Positions 45,427 through 54,554 of a DNA stretch of 64,000 bases are shown piece after piece. The notes under the pieces are model-generated. The model ran no database searches, had not been told where the DNA came from, and saw nothing but the letters and a program-made list of their open reading frames with translations. The DNA comes from Conchiformibius sp. (GTDB lineage Bacteria > Pseudomonadota > Gammaproteobacteria > Burkholderiales > Neisseriaceae), in contig JASBYJ010000005.1 in the NCBI GenBank assembly GCA_029984035.1, positions 92,829 through 156,828 of the forward strand, read 5' to 3'. A program made the position numbers and the translations under genes. The stretch's first letter is position 1. Each line of letters begins with the position of its first letter.

Positions 45427-46353
45427 TCAGCTTTCCCGGCTTTCAAAAAAGGCCAATACCGTTTCAGGCAGCCAATGCAGATGTCCCCGCCCTTCTCCGC
45501 CGACAAAGCCGCAATGCCCGCCGTGTTCGGGCTGCAACAAATACACCTGTTCCGACACTTCCGATGCGGTCGGCAAATATTCCGGAGGGAAAAACGGGTC
45601 GTTTCGCGCATTGAGCAGCAAAGTCGGTATGGCGATGTCTTTCAAAAACGGTTTGGCAGAAGCTCGGATATAGTAGTCGTCTTTATCGGCAAAGCCGTGC
45701 ATCGGCGCGGTGTAGGCATTGTCGAAATCGCCCAGGCTTCTGATGGGTATGCGTTTATCGTGCCGCGCTTTCGGCAGTAGCGTGTGCAGGAAATACGGAG
45801 TATAAAGCAGCCTTGGCAAACCCTTTTCCAACGCACGGCCGGCTGCCTGCAAATCCACGGGAGAAGAAACCACCGCTGCGGCTTTAGGCAACGCCGCCTG
45901 TTTGCATTCTCCCAAATATTTTGCCAGCACATTGCCGCCCAACGACACGCCCATCACATACAAAACATCATAACGGCGCGCCAGTACGCCAAGCATATGC
46001 GCCACTTCGCGCGTATCGCCGCTGTGATACATCCGCTGCGATGACACGCCGCCGCAACTGCGAAAATGCGCCACCACACCGTTCCAACCTTTGCGCTGCA
46101 CGGCATGCATCAACTCAACGGCATAATGGCTGCGGCTGCTGCCTTCCAAGCCGTGCAGCAGCACCACACAAGGCGCATCCGGGCGGCCATCGATAAAATC
46201 ATATGCCGCCACATCGACGCCATAGCTGTCGGGCAGCAACTCACGGCGGTAATCAGGCGCGGCGCGTTGCAAAGATTTGGCATATACGGTTTGCAAATTG
46301 CCGCTTCCTCTCAACCAACGCGGCGGAATCAGTTCGGTAGGAATAAAAGACAT
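45427..46353 (-). CDS. YheT-like alpha/beta hydrolase
   Basis: The 308-residue hydrolase belongs to the COG0429/YheT group: PPRWLRGSGNLQTVYAKSL at the start, VVLLHGLEGSSRSHY, the RSCGGV segment, nucleophile GVSLGGNVLAKYLGE, Asp in LLNARNDPFFPPE and His in EHGGHCGFVGG. Substrate unknown; some relatives are lipases or acylglycerol hydrolases. It is upstream of and co-directional with pglL, probably by chance. Confidence 0.88.
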   Translation of the reverse strand: MSFIPTELIPPRWLRGSGNLQTVYAKSLQRAAPDYRRELLPDSYGVDVAAYDFIDGRPDAPCVVLLHGLEGSSRSHYAVELMHAVQRKGWNGVVAHFRSCGGVSSQRMYHSGDTREVAHMLGVLARRYDVLYVMGVSLGGNVLAKYLGECKQAALPKAAAVVSSPVDLQAAGRALEKGLPRLLYTPYFLHTLLPKARHDKRIPIRSLGDFDNAYTAPMHGFADKDDYYIRASAKPFLKDIAIPTLLLNARNDPFFPPEYLPTASEVSEQVYLLQPEHGGHCGFVGGEGRGHLHWLPETVLAFFESRES

Positions 46354-46600
46354 GACATTTCAATAAAAGCAAGAAACTAGAGCAGTATAAAAGGTTTCAG
46401 GCTGCCTGAATACCGTTTGCGCCACATCAAGAAATTATAATTTTTGTTAAAAATGCTTTAAATTTCGCTAAAAACCGCTTGGCAAACAGCAGAAAATCTT
46501 GTTAAACTGCAAATAATGTAATTAAGCAACTGCTTTGTTTGCCTTTTCTGTAACTAAACTACACCACCCTAACGATTACCCTAACTCAGGAGACTATATT

Positions 46601-47938
46601 ATGAGCGACTTGAACGCCCTGTTTCAAACCATCAAACAACGCGACCCGAACCAAACCGTATTCCATCAGGCGGTGGAAGAAGTGTTCGGCAGCCTTGCCC
46701 CGTTCTTGGCGAAAAACCCCAAATACACCCAATTCGGTCTGCTGGAGCGCATCGTTGAACCCGAGCGCGTGATTATGTTCCGCGTGTCGTGGGTGGACGA
46801 TGCGGGCAAGGTGCAGGTCAATCGCGGCTACCGCGTGCAAATGAATTCCGCCATCGGTCCTTACAAAGGCGGTTTGCGCTTCCACCCCACCGTGGATTTG
46901 GGCGTGCTGAAATTTCTGGCTTTTGAACAAGTATTTAAAAACGCGCTGACTACCCTGCCGATGGGGGGCGGCAAAGGCGGTTCCGACTTTGACCCCAAAG
47001 GCAAATCAGACGGCGAAGTGATGCGTTTCTGCCAAGCCTTTATGACCGAATTGTCGCGCCACATCGGTGCGGATTTGGACGTGCCGGCAGGCGACATCGG
47101 CGTGGGCGGGCGCGAAATCGGCTTTTTGTACGGACAATACAAGCGCGTACGCAACGAATTCGCTTCCGTGCTGACCGGTAAAGGTTTGCAATACGGCGGC
47201 AGCCTGATTCGTCCCGAAGCCACCGGCTACGGCACGGTTTACTTTGCCGAAAACATGCTGAAAACCAAAGGCGACGGCTTCGCGGGCAAGCGCGTTACCA
47301 TTTCCGGTGCGGGCAATGTCGCGCAATATGCTGCCGAAAAAGCGATTCAGTTGGGTGCGAAAGTGCTGACCGTATCCGATTCGGGCGGTTTCGTGCTGTT
47401 CGGCGACAACGGCATGACCGAAGCGCAGTTGGCGGCGTTGATGGAATTGAAAGAAGTGCGCCGCGAGCGTCTGTCCGTTTACGCCAAAGAGCAAGGTCTG
47501 CAATTCTTTGAAGGCAAACGTCCTTGGGGCGTGGCGTGCGACATCGCGCTGCCCTGCGCCACCCAAAACGAGTTGGACGAAAACGATGCGCAAACCCTGC
47601 TGCAAAACGGCTGCATCTGCGTGGCGGAAGGCGCGAACATGCCCTCCACTTTGGGCGCGGTGGAAGCCTTTGTCAAAGCGAAGATTTTGTACGCGCCGGG
47701 CAAAGCGTCTAATGCGGGCGGCGTGGCCACTTCCGGTTTGGAGATGAGCCAAAACGCCATTCGTCTGTCGTGGACGCGCGAGGAAGTAGACCAACGTTTG
47801 TTCGGCATTATGGAAAACATTCACGAAAACTGCGTTGCCAACGGTTCGGCAGACGGTTTTGTGAATTATGTGAACGGCGCGAACATTGCGGGCTTCAAGA
47901 AAGTCGCCGATGCGATGCTGGCGCAAGGCGTTGTGTAA
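46601..47938 (+). CDS. gdhA: NADP-specific glutamate dehydrogenase
   Basis: The 445-residue enzyme interconverts 2-oxoglutarate plus ammonia and glutamate. Motifs: GYRVQMNSAIGPYKGGLRFH, the active lysine in LPMGGGKGGSDFDPKG, and the NADP domain GKRVTISGAGNVAQYAAEKA. CAGGAGA fixes ATG 46601. Hexameric bacterial type by length. Third codon positions are G+C rich relative to the neighbouring genes. It is monocistronic. Confidence 0.97.
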   Translation: MSDLNALFQTIKQRDPNQTVFHQAVEEVFGSLAPFLAKNPKYTQFGLLERIVEPERVIMFRVSWVDDAGKVQVNRGYRVQMNSAIGPYKGGLRFHPTVDLGVLKFLAFEQVFKNALTTLPMGGGKGGSDFDPKGKSDGEVMRFCQAFMTELSRHIGADLDVPAGDIGVGGREIGFLYGQYKRVRNEFASVLTGKGLQYGGSLIRPEATGYGTVYFAENMLKTKGDGFAGKRVTISGAGNVAQYAAEKAIQLGAKVLTVSDSGGFVLFGDNGMTEAQLAALMELKEVRRERLSVYAKEQGLQFFEGKRPWGVACDIALPCATQNELDENDAQTLLQNGCICVAEGANMPSTLGAVEAFVKAKILYAPGKASNAGGVATSGLEMSQNAIRLSWTREEVDQRLFGIMENIHENCVANGSADGFVNYVNGANIAGFKKVADAMLAQGVV

Positions 47939-48250
47939 TCAAATAACGCCTTATTCGGCCGATTAAGTTTAAATTAGACAAGGTAACGGGCTCCAGACGG
48001 CTCAACCGGTACGGCAAGACGAAAAAGTCAATGTGGTATTCATATTTAAATTAATCGACTACACATTACGTTTACAAAAACTGTCTCGTTCCATACACAG
48101 ACAATAGATTCAAACCGCAAACAGCCAAGTACAACGCACTACTTGGCTGTTTTTTTATTGTGATGAATCAAGTAACCGCCATCATATTATCCAACTGATG
48201 CAGCCTTGTTTCGGTTTTGCTATCATACCGCGCTTTTGCGGAAACCAAGC
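47939..48250. other. Intergenic region after gdhA
   Basis: It contains the gdhA terminator at 48120-48157 and no supported gene. The roughly 180 bases between stop and terminator are featureless. Confidence 0.5.
48120..48157 (+). terminator. Rho-independent terminator of gdhA
   Basis: AACAGCCAAGTA and TACTTGGCTGTT form a 12-base stem, followed by seven T. Confidence 0.88.
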
Positions 48251-49106
48251 ATGTGGACGATTTTAAAAAACATCGCATGGCAACACCGCCGCAAACTGGT
48301 GCTGACGTTCAGCGTGGTGGCGGCGGAAAATTTATTGTTTCTGGCCTATCCCGTGTTCGGCGGTTGGGCGGTGGACGCGGTGATGCGCGGCAATGTGTGG
48401 CAAGCCTTGAGTTACGCGCTGCTGGTTTGGCTGATGTGGTTTGTCGGCGCGGCGCAGCGCGGACACGCGCGTATTCGCACGGATTTACAGCGAATTGGCG
48501 GTACCCGTGATTGTGGAACAGCGCGTGCGCGGGCAAAGCCCGTCCGCGATTGCCGCACGGGTGGCCTTGTCGCGGGAATTTGTCAATTTTTTTGAAGAAC
48601 ACCTGCCTACCGCGCTGACATCAATGGTATCGGTATTCGGTGCCAGCCTGATGCTGCTGGTATTGGCGTTTTGGTCGGGCGTGTTGAGCGTGGTGATTTT
48701 GCTGGTGTTTGCGCTGCTGCTGCCGCGTTTTTCCCGCATCGGCGAAACCCTTTACCGCCGTTTGAACAACCGTTTGGAGCGCGATGTGGACATGATACGC
48801 CACGCCGGCGAGCCGCTTTTGCACAAACATTACGGCTTGATTGCGCGGTTGCGGATTTTGATTTCCAACCGCGAAGCGGCGGGCTATTTGGCGGTGGGAA
48901 CGGCGATGGCGGTCTTGTTCGGCTTTACTTTGGCGTGGCTGACCCTGAACGGCTACGGCAGCGCGGGGCATGTTTATTCGCTGACGACTTATTTGTGGAT
49001 GTTTGCCATGAGTTTGGACGATGTGCCGCGTTTGGTGGAAAGCTACACCAATTTGAAAGACATCGCGCAACGCATTGATTGCCGTTCGGAGGAACAGGAC
49101 GCATGA
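48251..49106 (+). pseudogene. ABC transporter six-transmembrane-domain protein, frameshifted
   Basis: The ATG at 48251 opens MWTILKNIAWQHRRKLVLTF and a membrane region up to WLMWFVGAA, after which the frame yields nonsense and stops. One base further the family text continues: RRSADTRVFARIYSELAVPV, VNFFEEHLPTALTSMVSVFG, and the last membrane segments to CRSEEQDA. The shift lies in the GGCGCGGCGC run at about 48444-48453, where one extra base explains it. Neisserial genomes encode such stand-alone ABC membrane domains without an ATPase domain. It is either a true pseudogene or an assembly error in a G+C run. Confidence 0.8.
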
Positions 49107-49426
49107 ACGGCATATCGGACAACCGCGAAATGGTTTGTTTCGCACAACAATACCAGCCGCAGACAATATGAAAATACTTAATGTCAATCCGGCCGCATAG
49201 AGAACAGAGCATATTCAGCATCAGGCTGCCTGAATCGGGTCATACCACTAACCTTTCAGGCAGCCTATACCCCATATATCACATACTTAGGTAATTCAAA
49301 TCGATTTCATTCAAACAGATTACCAAACCATTACAATAACAGTAACTGTAAGAAAAATAGAAATCATCCCAAACAAGCCATTGCCATATCACTTTCAGGC
49401 AGCCATGAGAAACTGTTGAAGGCAAA
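49107..49426. other. Intergenic region between the ABC and nuclease genes
   Basis: Holds DUS words at about 49223 and 49254 and one just past the nuclease stop at 49395. A very short frame (49103-49171) could follow the ABC gene but shows nothing recognisable. Confidence 0.45.
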
Positions 49427-50191
49427 TCACATTACTCTTTGCAGATACTCGTGCAACAGCTGAGGGGTAACGAACGTTAAATCATACATTGAACCCAATG
49501 ATTTAACCTGTGCTTCATCAACATCGGTTACCAAAAGAATAAAATGAGTTTCAGGAATGCCCAGCCGTTTACGTAAAGTGAGATATTTGGCTAAATCGCG
49601 ACGATATTCACCGGTTTTGCATTCCACAACAATCGGTTCACGACCGACCGGTAAAAACACGACATCCAGTTCGTGCAAATCTTCATTATCAAAGCGAATA
49701 TTTACCGAACGCGCACAAGAAAAAGCGTATTGTTCACCGCGTTGTGCAGCTTGTTGCAGCAACCTGCCTAGTGCATACCATTCCAGCCAAGCACCATTGA
49801 AAAATTGACGCACAGGTGTGGCACTTTGCAGTTTTAAATTCAATAGCTTGTCGGATTTCTGATAGTGATAGCGGGAAAACAGAGTATGGCTGTAGAATTC
49901 GCGACACAAACGGTTGAGAGTTTGTGCATCTTTTTGGCTGTATTTTTTCAAATCAAAATTGGCACCTCCATGATTATTACGGTATGCCCAATTGATTTTT
50001 CCTAAAATATCTTTAAACAAATCATAGTATCGGCCGATGGCTTCAGCCGCTTCGTCATAATAGCCGCCCATATCCACCGCATCGTAGTCAAATTCAGCAC
50101 GGATATTTTTGCGGACAAACCATTCGCTTAAAGCTTGGTGTTGCACTGCGGAAGCGAGTGCGGAAGTATCGGAAAACTTAATATTGTTCAA
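49427..50191 (-). CDS. PD-(D/E)XK nuclease-like protein (Card1/DUF1887-type nuclease domain)
   Basis: The 254-residue frame has a helical N-terminal half and a restriction-endonuclease-like C-terminal half: NGAWLEWYALGRLL (E137), HELDVVF (D176) and IVVECKTGEYRRDL (E190, K192), the order of active-site residues in the DUF1887/Card1 nuclease domain. There is no CARF sensor domain. The only start is a TTG that overlaps the stop of the zinc-ribbon gene, and there is no ribosome site. Changing the C7 tract just upstream to C8 or C5 would fuse the two frames through ASGINPLNNIK. I therefore suspect the two form one gene read here in the split state. A role in defence is inference. Confidence 0.65.
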   Translation of the reverse strand: MNNIKFSDTSALASAVQHQALSEWFVRKNIRAEFDYDAVDMGGYYDEAAEAIGRYYDLFKDILGKINWAYRNNHGGANFDLKKYSQKDAQTLNRLCREFYSHTLFSRYHYQKSDKLLNLKLQSATPVRQFFNGAWLEWYALGRLLQQAAQRGEQYAFSCARSVNIRFDNEDLHELDVVFLPVGREPIVVECKTGEYRRDLAKYLTLRKRLGIPETHFILLVTDVDEAQVKSLGSMYDLTFVTPQLLHEYLQRVM

Positions 50192-50412
50192 TGGATTGAT
50201 GCCACTTGCAGGGGGGGTACGCCGCCTGAAGATTCTTCACGCAGCGTATCCAACTCGCGCAGGACGGCGGTATAACGGGCAAGAATCTGGTTGATAAAGT
50301 GGACGGCATCATACAATTTAGTTTCACCGCCACATTGGGGGCAACGTCCCATACCGGCCGGCGCGGAGTGTTCGCCCAAGTGTTTGCAATGGGTGCAACG
50401 GTAAATACTCAT
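50188..50412 (-). CDS. Zinc-ribbon protein, probable N-terminal part of the nuclease
   Basis: The 74-residue protein starts MSIYRCTHCKHLGEHSAPAG and completes a four-cysteine ribbon with MGRCPQCGGETKL, then a helix, INQILARYTAVLRELDTLRE. It stops with TGA inside the TTG start of the nuclease frame. A C7 tract (50211-50217 on the plus strand as G) lies in its last codons, so the final PLQVASIH may be a frameshift product. Such ribbons bind nucleic acid or structure a partner domain. ATG 50412 follows AAGGAAAC. Confidence 0.6.
   Translation of the reverse strand: MSIYRCTHCKHLGEHSAPAGMGRCPQCGGETKLYDAVHFINQILARYTAVLRELDTLREESSGGVPPLQVASIH
50211..50217 (-). repeat. C7 tract at the zinc-ribbon/nuclease junction
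   Basis: Seven C on the coding strand in GTACCCCCCCTGC. With seven the zinc ribbon stops shortly after; with eight or five the reading frame enters the nuclease without interruption. Confidence 0.65.
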
Positions 50413-50449
50413 TTTTTGTTTCCTTGTTTTGCAGTTGGTAAAAATGTTT

Positions 50450-52255
50450 TCAGGCAGCCTGAACGCCGCTTTCAATACTTTCTTGCGGCCTATCGGTTTG
50501 CAACAAACCATGCACATCCGTTTTCAAAATTTCCAGCAAACCCATACCGATACGGCGCGTATAGTTGATATCGTTCATCAATGAAGATGCCTGCGCACTG
50601 TCCAGCTCATCGTTGCGCAATTTAATCAGCGCACGCGTGCGGATGGCTTCTACCGTATCGATATGTTGTCCCAAACCATCCATTTGCCGTTCGCGCTCCT
50701 CTCCTTGCAAACGGCCTTGCAGCACACTGTTAAACTGGCACAGCGTGGCAAGCAAATGTTCGCGCAATTGCAGATAATCATAATATACCGCAGCTTCGCC
50801 GTCCTGCAAAAACCGTTGCATGTTTTTCTGCAAGTTTTTGCTTTCTTTAACAATAGCAACCATTTGCGAAGCAATCAGATGTGCCGCCGTGAGCTCTTGC
50901 TGATGTTCTTCACCGTCGATATCAATGCGGCTGGCAAAATCCAAAATATCACCGTAAAGCGGCTTAATCTGCCATTCGTAAAACGACTGCACATTGGTTT
51001 CCAACGGTTTTTTAGGCAACGGCAATTCATTGCAGTCGTCGCAATAGCTGTATAACTTGCCGGCCGGCACATACAGGGCATGACAAATCACTTCCAAACT
51101 CAATTCGCTCAAACGGCCGATTTCTTGGAAAACGGCACGCAATGCAGTATCCCCCGAACGCAACATATTATGATGCAGATACATGGGGCGCACGGCTTCG
51201 CTGCTTTCAGGCAGCAGGCCGTTTTTACTTTTTTCAGGCAGCCACCGGCACAGCGATTTTGCCAACCGCTTTTGCCATTTCCAAAACGCAGCCACACCCA
51301 AACCATTGAACAAAGTATGAAACAATGCCAATTGCAACAGCGGATTCATATCGGTGAGCCCTGCTATCCAAGCTACGCTGCGACTGAGCGGCATCCATAA
51401 AATCAGCGACAATACCGCAGTAATGCTGTTGAACAGCAAATGCATCAATGCCAACCGTCTGCCGTTGGATTCCCCGCCCAAAAAACCGACCACCGCAGTT
51501 GTCAAACTGCTGCCCACATTCGAGCCGATGGCAATCGCAAAACCTTGAGCCACATGAATTTGTCCGCCCGCCAATGCCGCCAAAGTCAGAATCAAAGTCG
51601 CATGCGAAGATTGCAGCACCAAAGTCAAAACCAAGCCGACCAAACAAAAAATGGCAATTTCAGTCGCACCGCCCACATTCATAGAAGAAAAATTAACCGT
51701 ATCGCCTACCGATTGGAAACCGCCCTTAATCGCATCAATACCGATAAAAATCAGCGAAATCCCGACCAGAACCCGACCGAATGATTTGACTTTACTGCTA
51801 AAAAAAGAAGCAAGAATACCGAATACCAACATCGGCACGGCAACCGGACTCAGACTCACGCTCTTTCCCGCAATCGCCAACAGCCAAATCCCGCTGGTTG
51901 CACCCAAATTGGTCCCCAGCAAAACCGCAATACCGCCTGCCAAAGTAATCAAACCGGTACTTAAAAACGCAATGGTCAGCAATGAGACCAATGTCGTAGA
52001 CTGCAACACAAAGCTCGCACCCACGCCGAACAACAACCCCTTCAACGGCGTGGACGTACTCTTACTCATCAACCTTTGCAACGCACCGCCCGCCGCATTA
52101 TGCAGCCCTTCCTCAATACACTGCATGCCGAACAGAAACAATGCCAAGCCATAGCACAACTGCAACCAAGCGTTGCTGTACCAAAAAGAAAACGCCAAAC
52201 CGCAGCACACCATCAATGCGGCCAACGGTTTGTACAGTTTCGGGTTGTTTACCAT
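50450..52255 (-). CDS. Na/Pi cotransporter family protein with PhoU-like domain
   Basis: The 601-residue protein has the two inverted QSS-containing membrane repeats of NptA-type sodium-phosphate cotransporters (ASFVLQSTTLVSLLTIAFLS; LVLQSSHATLILTLAALAGG; GTNLGATSGIW; GSNVGSSLTTAVV) in its first 340 residues and a cytoplasmic helical PhoU-like tail. It would import phosphate with sodium. It ends with GVQAA, because a DUS supplies QAA and TGA. It is upstream of the zinc-ribbon gene by 37 bases, so these may be co-transcribed. Confidence 0.9.
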   Translation of the reverse strand: MVNNPKLYKPLAALMVCCGLAFSFWYSNAWLQLCYGLALFLFGMQCIEEGLHNAAGGALQRLMSKSTSTPLKGLLFGVGASFVLQSTTLVSLLTIAFLSTGLITLAGGIAVLLGTNLGATSGIWLLAIAGKSVSLSPVAVPMLVFGILASFFSSKVKSFGRVLVGISLIFIGIDAIKGGFQSVGDTVNFSSMNVGGATEIAIFCLVGLVLTLVLQSSHATLILTLAALAGGQIHVAQGFAIAIGSNVGSSLTTAVVGFLGGESNGRRLALMHLLFNSITAVLSLILWMPLSRSVAWIAGLTDMNPLLQLALFHTLFNGLGVAAFWKWQKRLAKSLCRWLPEKSKNGLLPESSEAVRPMYLHHNMLRSGDTALRAVFQEIGRLSELSLEVICHALYVPAGKLYSYCDDCNELPLPKKPLETNVQSFYEWQIKPLYGDILDFASRIDIDGEEHQQELTAAHLIASQMVAIVKESKNLQKNMQRFLQDGEAAVYYDYLQLREHLLATLCQFNSVLQGRLQGEERERQMDGLGQHIDTVEAIRTRALIKLRNDELDSAQASSLMNDINYTRRIGMGLLEILKTDVHGLLQTDRPQESIESGVQAA

Positions 52256-52390
52256 AACATTATCACCCTAGAAAAATCCAGTACACCGAATCAAATGAAT
52301 GATATAAGTAAATCATACCGCATCTAAATTCATCAGCTCATTATCTTAGCAAACGATGGTAAAACTATATTTCAAATACACACCTTAATA

Positions 52391-52423
52391 AAAGGCTGCC
52401 TGAAACTTTTCAGGCGGCCTTTT
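52391..52423 (-). terminator. DUS-pair terminator of obgE
   Basis: AAAGGCTGCCTGAA and TTCAGGCGGCCTTT face each other around a short loop, 34 bases past the obgE stop; one arm carries a G for A change compensated by wobble pairing. Confidence 0.7.
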
Positions 52424-52456
52424 CGTTTTCAAAGCATGTGTGCTCGAAAAGCCGCC

Positions 52457-53587
52457 CTATTCCGCCTTCAATACCGAAGTATCGGTTTGAACCGATGCCG
52501 TATTGCTTTCAGGCAGCGTTTGCGCCTGCAGCAATTTTCTTTTTTCGTTCAGATACTGGTTAACCGTTTGCACCAAATGCTGCGTTCCCTCATGGCTTAA
52601 CGCACTGATTTTAAACAAGCGCGGCGTAGTCATATCAAAGCCGAAACGGTCATCGGGTTCGGGGAAGTTCCATCCTGTTTTGTCTAGAAAATCGGTAATG
52701 CGCCGATGTGCTTCTTCATCGTCCAGCATATCGAGTTTGTTTAACACCAGCCAGCGCGGTTTATCGTGCAGCTCTTCATCATATTTGCGCAACTCTTCCA
52801 CAATCGCCAATGCTTCGGCTGCGGGGTCGGTATCGTCAAAAGGCGCCAAATCCACCACATGCAACAGCAGCCCCGTACGCGAAAGGTGTTTCAAAAAACG
52901 ATGCCCCAAGCCCGCGCCTTCGGCCGCACCTTCTATCAACCCGGGAATATCGGCCATGACAAAACTGTTGTTTTCGTCCATGCGCACCACGCCTAAATTC
53001 GGATGCAGAGTAGTAAACGGGTAATCCGCCACTTTTGGGCGCGCGGCCGATACGGCGCGAATCAAAGTCGATTTGCCGGCATTAGGCATACCAAGCAAAC
53101 CGACATCCGCCAATACTTTCAATTCCAATATCAAAGTACGCGCCTCACCTTCTTCACCCGGGGTAGATTGTTTGGGAGCTCGGTTAACTGATGATTTGAA
53201 ATGGATATTGCCCAAACCGCCTTTACCGCCGCGTGCCAGGCACACACGCTGTCCGTGCGCCACCAAATCGGCTACGATTTCATCGGTGTCCGCATCACGA
53301 ATCAGCGTACCAACGGGCATTTTCAATTCTATATCGTCCGCACCCGCGCCGTAACGGTCGCTGCCGTGTCCCTTTTCTCCGTTTTTGGCTTGATAACGTT
53401 TTACAAAGCGGTATTCCACCAACGTATTGACATTTTCATCGGCCACCGCAAACACACTGCCGCCGCGTCCTCCGTCACCGCCGTCAGGCCCGCCGCGCGG
53501 TACAAATTTTTCCCTACGGAAACTGGTTGCACCGTTGCCCCCGCGTCCTGCCGCCACATCGATTTTTGCTTCGTCAATAAACTTCAT
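52457..53587 (-). CDS. obgE: GTPase ObgE/CgtA
   Basis: The 376-residue GTPase has the glycine-rich Obg fold (AGRGGNGATSFRREKFVPRG, GPDGGDGGRGGSVF), a G domain with P-loop LLGMPNAGKSTLIRAVS, switch DIPGLIEGAAEGAGLGHRFL and NKLDMLD, and a C-terminal extension. It acts in 50S ribosome assembly and stress response. rplU-rpmA are not adjacent as they are in many bacteria. Confidence 0.97.
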   Translation of the reverse strand: MKFIDEAKIDVAAGRGGNGATSFRREKFVPRGGPDGGDGGRGGSVFAVADENVNTLVEYRFVKRYQAKNGEKGHGSDRYGAGADDIELKMPVGTLIRDADTDEIVADLVAHGQRVCLARGGKGGLGNIHFKSSVNRAPKQSTPGEEGEARTLILELKVLADVGLLGMPNAGKSTLIRAVSAARPKVADYPFTTLHPNLGVVRMDENNSFVMADIPGLIEGAAEGAGLGHRFLKHLSRTGLLLHVVDLAPFDDTDPAAEALAIVEELRKYDEELHDKPRWLVLNKLDMLDDEEAHRRITDFLDKTGWNFPEPDDRFGFDMTTPRLFKISALSHEGTQHLVQTVNQYLNEKRKLLQAQTLPESNTASVQTDTSVLKAE

Positions 53588-53942
53588 TCATTACTTCTTT
53601 CTTAATTAATATCTGATTTCAGGCAGCCTGAAAATTGCTATACTCCATACCGACAGTTTGGATTTACCTATTCATGTCATGCCATTTTGCCAAAGCCTAC
53701 GGCATAGGCAAGCCTTGCTTTTTTCATCTTGTACTGCGTACGGAAACCGCCATTTATATCAATCGGTTGATTAAATATAGGCAAAGACCGCATGAAAAGA
53801 TTCCGGCGGCAAAATCGGGCAAATTATAAATGACTTAACGTCAAGCTGCCTGAGAATTTGTTATACTTCGCGTCCTTTTATTTTCAGGCAGCCTGAAATA
53901 CTTCCTGCTCCCATCAATTTAATACCACAATCCGATTCCGAT
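53588..53942. other. Intergenic region before queF
   Basis: DUS palindromes at about 53619 and 53883 and a degenerate one near 53845. A 64-codon open frame (53635-53829) has no ribosome site or family match and is not called. I see no preQ1 riboswitch fold. Confidence 0.5.
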
Positions 53943-54413
53943 ATGAGAAAACCCGAAGAACTCAGCCATATCACACTATTAGGCAACCAAAAAACAGAAT
54001 ACCGCTCCGATTACGCTCCGGAAGTCTTAGAGGCGTTTGACAACAAACACCCAGACAACGACTATTTCGTCAAATTCATTTGCCCCGAATTCACCAGTCT
54101 CTGCCCGATAACCGGTCAGCCCGATTTCGCCACCATCATCATCCGCTATATTCCCGATATCAAAATGGTGGAAAGCAAATCATTAAAACTTTACTTGTTC
54201 AGCTTCCGCAATCACGGCGATTTCCATGAAGATTGCATCAACACCATTATGAAAGACTTGATTGCCTTGATGAATCCGAAATATATCGAAGTGTTCGGAG
54301 AATTCACTCCTCGCGGCGGCATTGCCATCCATCCTTTTGCCAACTACGGGCGCCCAAACACCCCGTTTGAACAACTGGCAAAAGAACGCCTGTTTGCACA
54401 CGATAAACAATAG
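53943..54413 (+). CDS. queF: NADPH-dependent preQ0 reductase QueF
   Basis: The 156-residue single-domain QueF reduces 7-cyano-7-deazaguanine to preQ1 for queuosine. The catalytic Cys is C54 in FTSLCPITGQPDF with D61, and ESKSLKLYLFSFRNHGDFHE is the QueF signature. Other queuosine genes are not in the window. Confidence 0.96.
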   Translation: MRKPEELSHITLLGNQKTEYRSDYAPEVLEAFDNKHPDNDYFVKFICPEFTSLCPITGQPDFATIIIRYIPDIKMVESKSLKLYLFSFRNHGDFHEDCINTIMKDLIALMNPKYIEVFGEFTPRGGIAIHPFANYGRPNTPFEQLAKERLFAHDKQ

Positions 54414-54554
54414 TCCGTCTTGACAAACACACGGCTGCCTGAATACAATCCGCCTTCTTAAATTTCTCTATCCGCCGATTTCAGGCAGCCTTTCCTAAAT
54501 TATTTTCTTGATAAAACAGCCGCCCAATCTATCAAAGCGGCTAAACCATTCTAT

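Noticed and set aside
46470..46530. Promoter for gdhA with TTGGCA and TTAAAC
   Set aside because: The -10 is too weak to report as a feature.
46970..46985. G6 run in gdhA as a contingency tract
   Set aside because: It encodes the invariant GGGKGG of glutamate dehydrogenase and is short.
53635..53829. 64-codon frame before queF
   Set aside because: No ribosome site, no family match, and it overlaps a palindromic DUS; not supported as a gene.
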